Source: Congzhengia sp045576635
GTDB taxonomy: Bacteria > Bacillota > Clostridia > UBA1381 > UBA9506
Assembly (NCBI GenBank): GCA_045576635.1
Contig: JAZNGT010000021.1
Span: 1-42,989 of the forward strand
DNA length: 42,989 nucleotides
Direction: 5' to 3'
The translations under genes were made by a program, and so were the position numbers. The stretch's first letter is position 1. Each line of letters starts with the position of its first letter. Of this stretch, positions 23,398-32,537 are shown piece by piece. The notes under the pieces are model-generated. The model searched no databases. It was given only the letters and a program-made list of their open reading frames with translations, and was not told the DNA's origin.

Positions 23398-23931
23398 ATG
23401 AGAAACGATAATCTGGCGTATGACACCGAATACAGATACCGCAAGCCGGCGGAAACCGGTACACACAGACAGATTACAAATATACGTACAGCAGGTGGGG
23501 TTATGATAAGGACGGGCAACAGTGAAAAACGAAAAGTGAATACACAAGTTAGCCCGAAAGGCCGTTCTAAGGCGCGCATTACCAAAAGCACGATAGTATC
23601 CGTTCTGGTGATTGCAGCAATGGCATTTTTGGTACTTTTCCGAGGTCTTATGATTAACTCCGGCTATGAAAAACTGGCTGAAAAACAGACACAACTTTCC
23701 GACATTGTAGCAGAAAACCAAAAACTGCAATTCAAAATTGACCAGACATTAGATCTTAAAAATATAGAGCGTGTTGCAGAGAATAATTTTAATATGGGTC
23801 AGCCCACAAAATCACAGATGATCTACGTAAATTTAGATCAGGAAAACGAAGTGAAAAAGATAAGAGAGAGCAGTTCTTTAGTGGAGGCTGTTAAAAACTT
23901 TTTCGGAAGCATTGTGGAATATTTCGCTTGA
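23398..23931 (+). CDS. ftsL: FtsL-like cell division protein
   Basis: 177 residues from ATG 23398 with GGGAGGA upstream; the open frame continues back to 23353 inside rsmH but without a start signal. A long basic cytoplasmic N-terminus (1-62) is followed by one membrane segment (about 63-83) and a coiled-coil stretch (about 90-115, EKLAEKQTQLSDIVAENQKL). NIERVAENNFNMGQPTKSQ is the typical FtsL/DivIC C-terminal motif. FtsL forms a complex with DivIB and DivIC that activates septal synthesis. Position between rsmH and the PBP supports FtsL. Sequence alone could not exclude a DivIC-like protein. Confidence 0.82.
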   Translation: MRNDNLAYDTEYRYRKPAETGTHRQITNIRTAGGVMIRTGNSEKRKVNTQVSPKGRSKARITKSTIVSVLVIAAMAFLVLFRGLMINSGYEKLAEKQTQLSDIVAENQKLQFKIDQTLDLKNIERVAENNFNMGQPTKSQMIYVNLDQENEVKKIRESSSLVEAVKNFFGSIVEYFA

Positions 23932-23959
23932 CGCGCTACATAACATATAAAGACGTTTC

Positions 23960-23991
23960 GTTCGTGTGAGGGATTTATCTTTCACACGAAC
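23960..23991 (+). other. Hairpin between ftsL and the PBP gene
   Basis: GTTCGTGTGA (23960-23969) pairs perfectly with TCACACGAAC (23982-23991), leaving a 12-nt loop. No T tract follows, so it is not a normal terminator. It may be an mRNA processing or stability element inside the dcw transcript. Confidence 0.5.
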
Positions 23992-24066
23992 TTTCGTAAA
24001 GGGGATTGAAAGGCTTAAAAAAGTTCCCTTTTTACATAGAACACCGCCAAGAAGGGAGTGGTATGC

Positions 24067-26280
24067 TTGGCGATTTTAGAACCGAAAACAAGTTTACGCA
24101 AGCGTATGTTTTATGTGCTGTTATTTTTTACAGCACTTTTTCTCGTGCTTGCGCTTTATTTATTAGTACTGAATATCGTGGACGGTGAAAAATTGAGAAC
24201 GGGCGCCATAGAACAACAGACAAGAGATTATCAGGTTTCTTCGGCGCGCGGTACCATTTATGACCGTAACGGAAAAACGCTTGCGGTAAGTTCTTCTGCT
24301 GAAACCATCTCGGTAAACCCAAAAGAGATTGCAAAAGCAAAATACGGCATCGATGAACTCGCTGAAAAGTTTGCAGAAATTTTAGAACTCGATGCAGAGG
24401 ACGTTAAGAAAAAACTTACCAAGAACGCGCAGGATGTTGAAATCAAGCGTAAGGTCGACACCGAGATAGCAGACGAAATTCGAGCGCTCAATTTAAAGGG
24501 CGTGTATTTTAAAGAAGATACCAAACGATACTATCCGTACGGCACCTTTGCGTCGCACGTTATCGGATTTACCGGCTACGACAATCAGGGCCTCGGCGGC
24601 ATCGAAATGGTATATGACGACGAACTTTCCGGTGTACCGGGAAGAGTGGTAACATTAAAGAATGCACACGGCACAGATATGCCGTTTCAGGAGGAACGTC
24701 ACATTGATTCTGAAAACGGCTTAAATGTGGTACTTACGATTGACGAAGCAATTCAGCATTTTGCAGAAAAGCATTTGGAAAACGTATACAACGAAACAGA
24801 GGCAAGAGAAGGTGCTGCCTGCATTGTAATGGATGTGAAAACAGGCGAAGTGCTTGCTATGGCTACACAGCCGAACTTTGACTTAAATAAACCAAATGAA
24901 ATCGTAGACACGATTACATTAAACCGTTTAGATGCCATCGAAGAAGAAGAGGCTTATCAAAAAGCCGTGAGCGATGCCAGAAACAAAATGTGGCGTAACA
25001 AAGCGGTTGTGGACTCTTACGAGCCGGGTTCCTGTTTTAAGATTATGACAATGTCTATGGCGCTTGAAGAAGGTGTCGTAACGCCGGAGGATACATTTTT
25101 CTGTCCTGGCTATAAGCAGGTAGAAGACCGAAAAATCCGCTGTGCAGAAAACCGCGGACACGGCGCAGAAACGTTTAAAGACGGCGTAAAAAATTCCTGC
25201 AACCCCGTGTTTATTGAGGTTGGACAGCGCGTTGGCATTGAAAAGTTTAAAACCTATTATAAAGCATTCGGTTTTCGCGATAAAACGGGATTCGATTTGC
25301 CGGGCGAGGCAAACGGCGTATTCTATACCGACGAAAACTTTAAGACGGTAGAACTTGCAACGGCATCGTTCGGTCAGGGACCGAAAATTACACCCTTGCA
25401 GTTAATTTCAGCCGTAAGCGCAATCGCAAACGGCGGAAATCTTATGAAACCGTATCTCGTAAAAGAACTTACAAACGATCAGGGTACGGTTGTAAAGAAA
25501 ATAGAGCCTACCATTGTACGCCAGATTGTTTCAGAGGAAACGTCAAGAACTGCGCGTGAACTGTTAGAAAATGCGGTTAACATCGGTTCGGGACAAAATG
25601 CATATATTAAGGGATACCGTGTTGCCGGAAAGACCGGTACATCGGAAAAAATTCCGAGAGGTCAGGGGAAATACATTGCGTCTTTTGTTGGTTTTGCACC
25701 TGCAAACGATCCAAAAGTTGCATGCCTTGTTGTAGTTGCCGAACCAAAACTCGGTTCTTACTACGGTGGTGCAGTTGCAGCGCCTGTTGTAGGAAAAATT
25801 TTAGAAGACACCCTGCATTATTTGGGCGTAGAACCGCAGTATACAACAGAAGAAAAAACCACAATCGACATTTCTGTTCCGGATGTTACGGATCTTAACA
25901 TTGTTGTTGCAAAGAACAAACTTTCCGGCATGGGACTTAAATATACCATTATAGGTGGTGGCGAAACCGTTGTCCGTCAGATGCCGCTTTCCGGTGCGAC
26001 GGTAAGTGCAAACTCTGTTTGCGTGCTTTACACAGATGCGTCTATCGCTGAAGAAATGGTAACTGTTCCGGATATAAGCGGAAAGTCTTTAAGAAGTGTG
26101 AGAACACAGCTTTCCGCCGCGGGGTTAAACCTCAGTATTGTAGGTGCAGGCGCGACCGGTTCGGATTCAGACCGTACCGTTGCAGCCCGTCAGACACCGG
26201 CGGCAGGAACGAGCGTGAAACGCGGCAGTGTCATTCAGGTTGAATTCCGGTTCAAAGATGTAGAAGGAACCGCAAACTGA
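24067..26280 (+). CDS. Class B penicillin-binding protein with two PASTA domains (SpoVD/PBP2-type)
   Basis: 737 residues from TTG 24067, which sits 8 bases after GAAGGGAG; the GTG at 24058 overlaps that site. One N-terminal membrane segment (about 15-35) is followed by the class B dimerisation domain (GTIYDRNGKTLA). The transpeptidase domain has active-site serine S322 in GSCFK, SCN (377-379) and KTG (522-524). Two C-terminal PASTA repeats (about 605-670 and 675-735) carry SVPDVTDLNIVVAKNKL and TVPDISGKSLRSVR. It cross-links septal or cortex peptidoglycan with the SEDS protein. Two PASTA units recall PBP2B of B. subtilis; SpoVD is the alternative. Confidence 0.92.
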   Translation: MAILEPKTSLRKRMFYVLLFFTALFLVLALYLLVLNIVDGEKLRTGAIEQQTRDYQVSSARGTIYDRNGKTLAVSSSAETISVNPKEIAKAKYGIDELAEKFAEILELDAEDVKKKLTKNAQDVEIKRKVDTEIADEIRALNLKGVYFKEDTKRYYPYGTFASHVIGFTGYDNQGLGGIEMVYDDELSGVPGRVVTLKNAHGTDMPFQEERHIDSENGLNVVLTIDEAIQHFAEKHLENVYNETEAREGAACIVMDVKTGEVLAMATQPNFDLNKPNEIVDTITLNRLDAIEEEEAYQKAVSDARNKMWRNKAVVDSYEPGSCFKIMTMSMALEEGVVTPEDTFFCPGYKQVEDRKIRCAENRGHGAETFKDGVKNSCNPVFIEVGQRVGIEKFKTYYKAFGFRDKTGFDLPGEANGVFYTDENFKTVELATASFGQGPKITPLQLISAVSAIANGGNLMKPYLVKELTNDQGTVVKKIEPTIVRQIVSEETSRTARELLENAVNIGSGQNAYIKGYRVAGKTGTSEKIPRGQGKYIASFVGFAPANDPKVACLVVVAEPKLGSYYGGAVAAPVVGKILEDTLHYLGVEPQYTTEEKTTIDISVPDVTDLNIVVAKNKLSGMGLKYTIIGGGETVVRQMPLSGATVSANSVCVLYTDASIAEEMVTVPDISGKSLRSVRTQLSAAGLNLSIVGAGATGSDSDRTVAARQTPAAGTSVKRGSVIQVEFRFKDVEGTAN

Positions 26281-26312
26281 TTTTACACAATGCGTTTTGG
26301 AAGGAGAAAGAT

Positions 26313-27767
26313 ATGAAGCTATCGACATTGTTGCGGGATGTTGCCGTAACGCATATCGAAGGAAATAGAGAGATAGAAATTACCGACATCTGTTACGATT
26401 CGCGCAAGGCGAAAAAAGGCACAATGTTTGTAGCAATTGTAGGCTTTGAAACCGATGGGCACAAGTACCTTGAAAAAGCGATGTCAGAGGGTGCAGTGGC
26501 AGTTGTTGTACAAAACGGCGCAGAGATTTTGTGTGATCTTTCCGGCGTAACGGTTATCTATGCAGATAACACAAGAAAAGCATTGGCAGAGCTTGCTGCA
26601 ACTTTCTATGGCCACCCTGAAAAGCAACTTAAAATTATCGGCGTTACCGGAACAAACGGCAAAACAACGGTTACAACGCTTGTTAAACAGATTTTGGAAT
26701 ATGCAGGAAAAAATACAGGTCTTATCGGCACCAATGCCAATATGATTTTAGACCGTGTACTTCCCACAGAGCGCACCACGCCCGAATCATTGGAACTCTT
26801 TTCTCTCTTTTCAGAAATGGTGGAAGAGGGAGTAGAGTATGTCGTGATGGAGGTTTCCTCGCATTCTTTGGAATTGTGCCGCGTGTATGGCATCACATTC
26901 TTAGTGGGTGCGTTTACCAATCTTACACAGGATCATCTCGATTTTCATAAAACAATGGAAAATTATCTTGCCGCAAAAGAAAAACTGTTTTTGCAAAGCG
27001 AAAAAGCGGTGGTGAATACAGACGATACGGCAGGCAATTCGATTTATGAAAAAAATCTTTGCCCTTCCCTTTCGGTTGGCATAGAGGAGAATGCGAACCT
27101 TTACGCATCCGATATTAAAATTTCATCCCGAGGGGTACATTTTGCAGTATCTTACGAAGGCAAAGAGTATAAAGTCCGCCTTGGTATTCCTGGCAAATTT
27201 TCAGTGTACAACGCACTTGTTGCCATCGGCACGGCGATTGCTGCGGGAATATCGATTGACCATGCGGTCGAGGCACTTACCTTTGCCAAGGGCGTTATGG
27301 GAAGATGCGAAAGTGTTTATACAAAAACAGATTTTTCCGTTATCATTGATTACGCGCATACGCCGGATGGACTCGAAAATATTATAAGTACAGTAAAAGA
27401 GTTTACAGAGGGCCGAGTGATTACACTATTCGGATGCGGCGGTGACCGTGACCGTACAAAGCGTCCCATTATGGGCGAAGTAGCAGGCAAACTTTCTGAC
27501 TACTTAATTGTGACATCAGATAACCCAAGAACAGAAAAGCCGGGAAGTATTATAGAAGATATTTTAGTCGGTGTTAAAAAGACCGATTGCGACCATATTG
27601 TGATTGAAAATCGCCGCGAGGCTATTGGCTATGCAATGAAATTTGCAAAAAGCGGCGACTCGGTTATTCTTGCCGGAAAAGGTCACGAAACATACCAGAT
27701 TATAGGAAAAACCAAACATCATTTTGATGAACGTGAGGTTATAAGAGAAAGTCTTAATGAGGTGTAA
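26313..27767 (+). CDS. murE: UDP-MurNAc-tripeptide ligase (meso-DAP type)
   Basis: 484 residues. The ATP-binding GVTGTNGKTT lies at residues 110-119. DNPR at about 402-405 is the motif of meso-diaminopimelate-adding MurE, as opposed to lysine-adding enzymes. It adds the third residue of the stem peptide to UDP-MurNAc-Ala-Glu in the cytoplasm. GGAGAAAG precedes ATG 26313. murF follows after 2 bp. Confidence 0.96.
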   Translation: MKLSTLLRDVAVTHIEGNREIEITDICYDSRKAKKGTMFVAIVGFETDGHKYLEKAMSEGAVAVVVQNGAEILCDLSGVTVIYADNTRKALAELAATFYGHPEKQLKIIGVTGTNGKTTVTTLVKQILEYAGKNTGLIGTNANMILDRVLPTERTTPESLELFSLFSEMVEEGVEYVVMEVSSHSLELCRVYGITFLVGAFTNLTQDHLDFHKTMENYLAAKEKLFLQSEKAVVNTDDTAGNSIYEKNLCPSLSVGIEENANLYASDIKISSRGVHFAVSYEGKEYKVRLGIPGKFSVYNALVAIGTAIAAGISIDHAVEALTFAKGVMGRCESVYTKTDFSVIIDYAHTPDGLENIISTVKEFTEGRVITLFGCGGDRDRTKRPIMGEVAGKLSDYLIVTSDNPRTEKPGSIIEDILVGVKKTDCDHIVIENRREAIGYAMKFAKSGDSVILAGKGHETYQIIGKTKHHFDEREVIRESLNEV

Positions 27768-27769
27768 CT

Positions 27770-29149
27770 ATGATACCGGTTTCAGTAGAAGAAATAAGAA
27801 AAGCAACTGGCGGAACGCTCCTTTCGGGAGATGCATCAGGTCTTGTCTCTAACATAACAACCGATAGCCGAAAGGCAGAAAAAGGCACGTTATTTGTAGC
27901 CATTTCAGGCGAACATGCAGACGGTCATGATTTTCTACAAAAAGCAAAGGAAAACGGTGCGTTATGCGCGTTGGTTGAAAAAGAAGTAACCGTTACAGAA
28001 TCAAACACATTTTCTGTTATTTTAGTATCCGAAACCGTGCGTGCAATGGGACAGATTGCAAAAATGCTGATGCAAAAACGCAACATACCTAAAATTGCGA
28101 TTACGGGAAGTGTAGGCAAAACTACAACCCGTGATATGACGTATGCAGTTTTGTCTCAAAAGTTTAAAACGTTAAAAAACGAGAACAATTTCAATAATGA
28201 AATCGGTGTACCGCTCACGGTTTTCCGCGCAGAGCCTTCTACGGAGGCGGCAGTCATCGAAATGGGCATGGACCACTTTGGTGAAATCGAAAGGCTTTCC
28301 CATATGATAGAGCCAAGCGTGGCAATCATCACCAACATAGGCATGTCGCATATTGAAAATTTAGGTTCTCAGGAAAACATTTATAAAGCAAAATCCGAAC
28401 TTTTTCAACATACAAAACAGGACGGTGTTGTCATTTTAAACGGAGACGACCCAATTTTAATGGCACACAAAAACGAAATTTCGCAAAAAGTGATTACGGT
28501 GGGCGTGAAAAATACCGATGCAGACCTTACGGCAACCGACATTGTTTCGGATGAAAAAGGCGTTACGTTTTCTGTTTCGGGCATGGGAACAAAAGGAAAA
28601 ATCACACTTCCCGTTCCGGGCGAGCACAATGTACTAAATGCGCTTTTGGCGTTTGCGGCGGGATTACATTTTGGCGTTTCTGCCGAAGAAGGCATATCCG
28701 CGCTCGAACAGTTTTCTCTGGAAAAAATGCGAATGGATATTCTTACGCTTTCGCACATTACTGTCATAAATGACTGTTATAACGCGGCCCCTGCGTCTGT
28801 TAAGGCGGCGCTTTCGGTGCTTTCGAAGTACGAAAACAGAAAGGTTGCTGTTTTAGGCGACATTGCAGCACTTGGGGAATACAGTTACAATGCGCATCGC
28901 GATTTGGGTACCGATGTGGTAAAATGTGGCATTGATATCTTGCTTACCGTTGGAGAAAATGCGCGCTTTATTGCAGAGGGTGCATTTGAAAACGGTATGG
29001 ACAGTGTCAATATTCTTTCTGTTGACACAGTAGAAGAACTTTACCCGCATCTTCGCACGGTTATCAAAGAAAATGATGTAGTACTCGTAAAAGCATCACG
29101 CGTGATGGGATTAGAGCGCGTTACCGAATTTTTAAAACAACAGTTTTAA
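27770..29149 (+). CDS. murF: UDP-MurNAc-pentapeptide synthetase
   Basis: 459 residues. Mur-ligase layout: N-terminal domain with DSRKAEKGTLFVA, ATP loop GSVGKTTT at 113-120, NEIGVPLT near 145, and MGMDHFGEI near 165. The C-terminal domain contains NDCYNAAP near 335. It adds D-Ala-D-Ala to the tripeptide precursor. It is probably translated with murE, since the spacing is 2 bp and AATGAGGTG lies inside the murE end. Confidence 0.96.
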   Translation: MIPVSVEEIRKATGGTLLSGDASGLVSNITTDSRKAEKGTLFVAISGEHADGHDFLQKAKENGALCALVEKEVTVTESNTFSVILVSETVRAMGQIAKMLMQKRNIPKIAITGSVGKTTTRDMTYAVLSQKFKTLKNENNFNNEIGVPLTVFRAEPSTEAAVIEMGMDHFGEIERLSHMIEPSVAIITNIGMSHIENLGSQENIYKAKSELFQHTKQDGVVILNGDDPILMAHKNEISQKVITVGVKNTDADLTATDIVSDEKGVTFSVSGMGTKGKITLPVPGEHNVLNALLAFAAGLHFGVSAEEGISALEQFSLEKMRMDILTLSHITVINDCYNAAPASVKAALSVLSKYENRKVAVLGDIAALGEYSYNAHRDLGTDVVKCGIDILLTVGENARFIAEGAFENGMDSVNILSVDTVEELYPHLRTVIKENDVVLVKASRVMGLERVTEFLKQQF

Positions 29150-29173
29150 GCATAGGAAAAGGAGTCGATTTTT

Positions 29174-30139
29174 TTGAATACACTTTTGATTGCCTGCGGT
29201 TTTTCTCTTTTTTTGAGCATTGTGCTCACGCCGGTTTTTATTCCCGTTCTTCGCAGATTAAAATTCGGTCAGAGCATTCGTGAAGAAGGCCCAAGTTGGC
29301 ATCAGAAAAAAAGTGGAACGCCCACAATGGGTGGTGTTGCGATTATCATAGCATCGCTTTTGGGAGCCGCTTTGGCGTACTTTATGAAAGGCAACATGGA
29401 AAGCCTTGCTGCAACACTTATCGTCGGCTCATTTTGTTTTGGTATCATCGGATTTTCAGATGACTATATCAAAGTCGTAAAAAAACGAAATTTAGGACTT
29501 ACGTCAAAACAGAAATTTTTAGCGCAACTTATCGTTTCGGTAGCAATTACTGTTTTTATGAGTTATACAGGCATTACCGGTGAAGAAATTTTTGTGCCGT
29601 TTTTAAAAGACTATGTTTCTATTGGGTTTTTTGTCATTCCGCTTTCTGTTTTTGTGATGCTCGCAGTGGTAAACAGCGTAAATTTAACAGATGGGTTAGA
29701 CGGACTTGCAACGTCTGTTACACTCGTTGTTTCTCTGTTTTTGATGATTGTAGCAATGAAACTTTCCAATATAACAGTTTCCGTATTTATGGGAGCAGTT
29801 GCGGCTTCTTGCCTCGGATTTTTATTTTTTAACGCAAATCCGGCAAAAGTATTTATGGGAGATACCGGCTCACTCTTTTTGGGTGGTGCTGTTGCAGTCG
29901 GCGCATTGGCACTTAAAATGCCGCTTATTTTAATTTTGGCAGGCGGTGTTTATCTTATCGAGACGCTGTCTGTTATCATTCAGGTTGTTTCGTTTAAAAC
30001 GACCGGAAAACGCGTGTTTAAAATGAGTCCGATCCATCATCATTTTGAACTTTGCGGTATGCACGAAAAAACAATTGTAGCACTTTTTACTTTGGTTACG
30101 GTTATACTTTGTGTCATTAGTTATGTTATTATATTTTAG
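29174..30139 (+). CDS. mraY: Phospho-MurNAc-pentapeptide translocase MraY
   Basis: 321 residues, about ten membrane segments. Diagnostic cytoplasmic motifs include KKSGTPTMGGVAI near 39, FSDDYIKV near 94, NLTDGLDGLA near 174, NANPAKVFMGDTGSLFLG near 219, and HHHFEL near 290. It transfers phospho-MurNAc-pentapeptide to undecaprenyl phosphate, forming lipid I. The start is TTG 29174 with AAAGGAG upstream. The next gene is ftsW; murD, often found here, is missing. Confidence 0.96.
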   Translation: MNTLLIACGFSLFLSIVLTPVFIPVLRRLKFGQSIREEGPSWHQKKSGTPTMGGVAIIIASLLGAALAYFMKGNMESLAATLIVGSFCFGIIGFSDDYIKVVKKRNLGLTSKQKFLAQLIVSVAITVFMSYTGITGEEIFVPFLKDYVSIGFFVIPLSVFVMLAVVNSVNLTDGLDGLATSVTLVVSLFLMIVAMKLSNITVSVFMGAVAASCLGFLFFNANPAKVFMGDTGSLFLGGAVAVGALALKMPLILILAGGVYLIETLSVIIQVVSFKTTGKRVFKMSPIHHHFELCGMHEKTIVALFTLVTVILCVISYVIIF

Positions 30140-30171
30140 TTTATAAATTTTCAGAAAGAGAGGAGAACAAT

Positions 30172-31320
30172 ATGACGGCAAATACAAAACGCACAATATC
30201 GAGGCGCTCTACACCGGCTGTAATTAAAAGAACCGGAATTGATGTAGGCTTTCTTGCCGTTGTCATTCTGCTCTTAGTGATAGGTCTTGTAATGGTATTC
30301 AGTGCAAGTTATCCGTCGGCGAGTCACCTTTACGGAGACGGCTTGTACTTTATCAAGCGTCAGGCGGCGTGGTCGTTTCTTGGTTTGATAGCAATGTTCT
30401 TTACCATGCGATTTGACTACCGAAACTATAAAAAACTGGCAACTCCAATTGCACTTGTTACGATTGCGCTTTTGGTTGTCGTACTCGCAATGCCACCGAT
30501 TAAAGGTGCAAGAAGATGGCTCGGTATTGGCTCATTTAGTTTTCAGCCATCTGAGATGGCAAAAATTGCGATGATTATCTATTTTGCGGCGGGTCTTTCT
30601 GTCACGAGAGAAAAAATCAGAGACTTTAAATGTTTGGTTCGCTATTGGGGCATCCTGCTCTTTTTGTTGTTCCTCTTAATTTTAGAACCGCATTTCAGTG
30701 TATGTATCATCATAGGTTTTGTAGCCGTTATTATGCTTCTTACAGCAGGGGCAAGGCTCAAACACTTTGGATTGGCGGCTTTGGTTGCGATTCCGGCACT
30801 GTTTTTGGTTGCTATCCGCTCTGATTACCGACTGGACCGACTAAAAACCTTTATCGACCCCTTTGCATACAGACAGGACGAAGGCTGGCAGATTATTCAG
30901 TCACTTTATGCCATAGGCTCAGGCGGACTCTTTGGACTTGGATTCGGAAATTCCAGACAGAAATATATGTACGTTTCAGAACCGCAAAATGACTTTATTT
31001 TTGCCATCGTGTGTGAAGAACTTGGTATGATTGGCGCTTTTGTCATTATTGCACTGTTTGCAATTTTGGTATGGCGCGGTATGAAAATCGCAATGCGTGC
31101 GCCCGATACATTCGGAAGCCTTTTGGTAACAGGTATTATCTCGCTTGTAGGCGTACAGACATTTTTAAATATTGCGGTTGTTACGAAAATGATTCCTACA
31201 ACAGGTATATCGCTTCCGTTTTTCTCTGCCGGCGGTTCTTCGCTTATCTTTTTAATGGCGGCGATGGGCATTGTGTTAAATGTTTCAACCTTTAAAAAAC
31301 AAATTGTGGATTTGGGCTAG
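30172..31320 (+). CDS. ftsW: SEDS-family peptidoglycan polymerase FtsW
   Basis: 382 residues, about ten membrane segments. A basic N-terminus leads into GLVMVFSASYPSA. KGARRWLGIGSFSFQPSE near 110 and the C-terminal TTGISLPFFSAGGSS are SEDS signatures. SEDS proteins are septal glycosyltransferases acting with a class B PBP, and the PBP at 24067 is the likely partner. SpoVE is a close paralogue in sporeformers, and the two cannot be told apart here. AGAGAGGAG precedes ATG 30172. Confidence 0.92.
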   Translation: MTANTKRTISRRSTPAVIKRTGIDVGFLAVVILLLVIGLVMVFSASYPSASHLYGDGLYFIKRQAAWSFLGLIAMFFTMRFDYRNYKKLATPIALVTIALLVVVLAMPPIKGARRWLGIGSFSFQPSEMAKIAMIIYFAAGLSVTREKIRDFKCLVRYWGILLFLLFLLILEPHFSVCIIIGFVAVIMLLTAGARLKHFGLAALVAIPALFLVAIRSDYRLDRLKTFIDPFAYRQDEGWQIIQSLYAIGSGGLFGLGFGNSRQKYMYVSEPQNDFIFAIVCEELGMIGAFVIIALFAILVWRGMKIAMRAPDTFGSLLVTGIISLVGVQTFLNIAVVTKMIPTTGISLPFFSAGGSSLIFLMAAMGIVLNVSTFKKQIVDLG

Positions 31321-31341
31321 GCGAAAAGGATTGATTTTATC

Positions 31342-32448
31342 ATGAAAATTTTAATTTCCGGTGGTGGCACAGCAGGTCACATAAATCCTGCAATTGCCAT
31401 CGCAAGAAGAATGAAAAGAGAATATAACGCAGAAATTCTTTTTATCGGCAAAAAAGGCGGATTGGAAGAAACCTTGGTTCCGAAAGAAGGATTTCCGATT
31501 CAGTATATTGACGTTGAGGGTCTGTTAAGAAAACTTACCGTAAAAAACGTTACTGTTTTGACCAAGTACATCCGTGCAATTTTGCATGCAAAAAAAATGA
31601 TTCGTGAGTTTCAGCCGGATGTAGTGGTAGGAACCGGCGGTTACGTTTGTGCACCGGTTATGTCTGCGGCAAAAAGCCTTCATATCCCCATTTTGATTCA
31701 CGAGCAGAATGTGTTTCCCGGTATGACGGTAAAAATGGCGGCAAATTATGCAGATTGCGTTGCAATCAGTTTTGAAGATACAATAAAGTATGTAAGCGAA
31801 AAAGCAAAAAAAGCATGTCTTTTAACAGGAAATCCGTTGCGCGAAAATATGCTTGACCTTTCCTACGAAGAGGCAAGAAACATATTAGGGCTTGACGAAA
31901 AGCCATTTGTTGTAACAGTTGGAGGGTCTTTGGGTGCGCGCACCATAAATGACGCGCTTATCGAAATTGTAAACTCCAACAAAGATGCATCGTACCGCAT
32001 TTTAGGCGGCACGGGCGAGCGGTTTTATGATGAGGTAATGGGAAAAATTGAACAGGATAAATTGGGCGACAATGTAAGCATTGTTCCTTATATCTACAAT
32101 ATGGATGTTGTGCTTGCGGCGGCAGATCTGGTTGTTGCAAGGTCGGGTGCCATTACCGTAAGTGAACTTTGCGCACTTGGAAAACCTGCGGTTTTGATTC
32201 CGTCTCCTAACGTAACACACAATCACCAGGAGTACAATGCAAAATCAGTTGCAGACCGCGGTGGCGCAGTTTTAATTCCCGAGCGCGATATTTCGGGCAC
32301 AGTAATATCTGACACAGTAAATGCTTTGGTTTTAAATAAGGAAAAGCGTATCGAAATGGCAGAATGTGCAAAAAGACAAGCCATTACAGACGGAACAAAA
32401 CGTATCTGTGACCGCATTATAGAACTTTCCGGCACATCAATACAGTAA
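31342..32448 (+). CDS. murG: UDP-GlcNAc:lipid I transferase MurG
   Basis: 368 residues, GT-B fold. The N-terminal glycine loop SGGGTAGHINPA (residues 6-17), GTGGYVCAPV near 96, HEQNVFPG near 120, and the C-terminal VVARSGAITVSEL segment near 265 are all present. It converts lipid I to lipid II at the inner membrane face. An 89-bp spacer to murA holds only short palindromes (for example CCGATATTCGG near 32504). Confidence 0.96.
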   Translation: MKILISGGGTAGHINPAIAIARRMKREYNAEILFIGKKGGLEETLVPKEGFPIQYIDVEGLLRKLTVKNVTVLTKYIRAILHAKKMIREFQPDVVVGTGGYVCAPVMSAAKSLHIPILIHEQNVFPGMTVKMAANYADCVAISFEDTIKYVSEKAKKACLLTGNPLRENMLDLSYEEARNILGLDEKPFVVTVGGSLGARTINDALIEIVNSNKDASYRILGGTGERFYDEVMGKIEQDKLGDNVSIVPYIYNMDVVLAAADLVVARSGAITVSELCALGKPAVLIPSPNVTHNHQEYNAKSVADRGGAVLIPERDISGTVISDTVNALVLNKEKRIEMAECAKRQAITDGTKRICDRIIELSGTSIQ

Positions 32449-32537
32449 CCAAAATGCCTTTTGAGCATACTATGGTAGCATAAGTCGCGATTGCGGCGTT
32501 ACCGATATTCGGCAATTGTTATCAGGAGGTGCGCATT

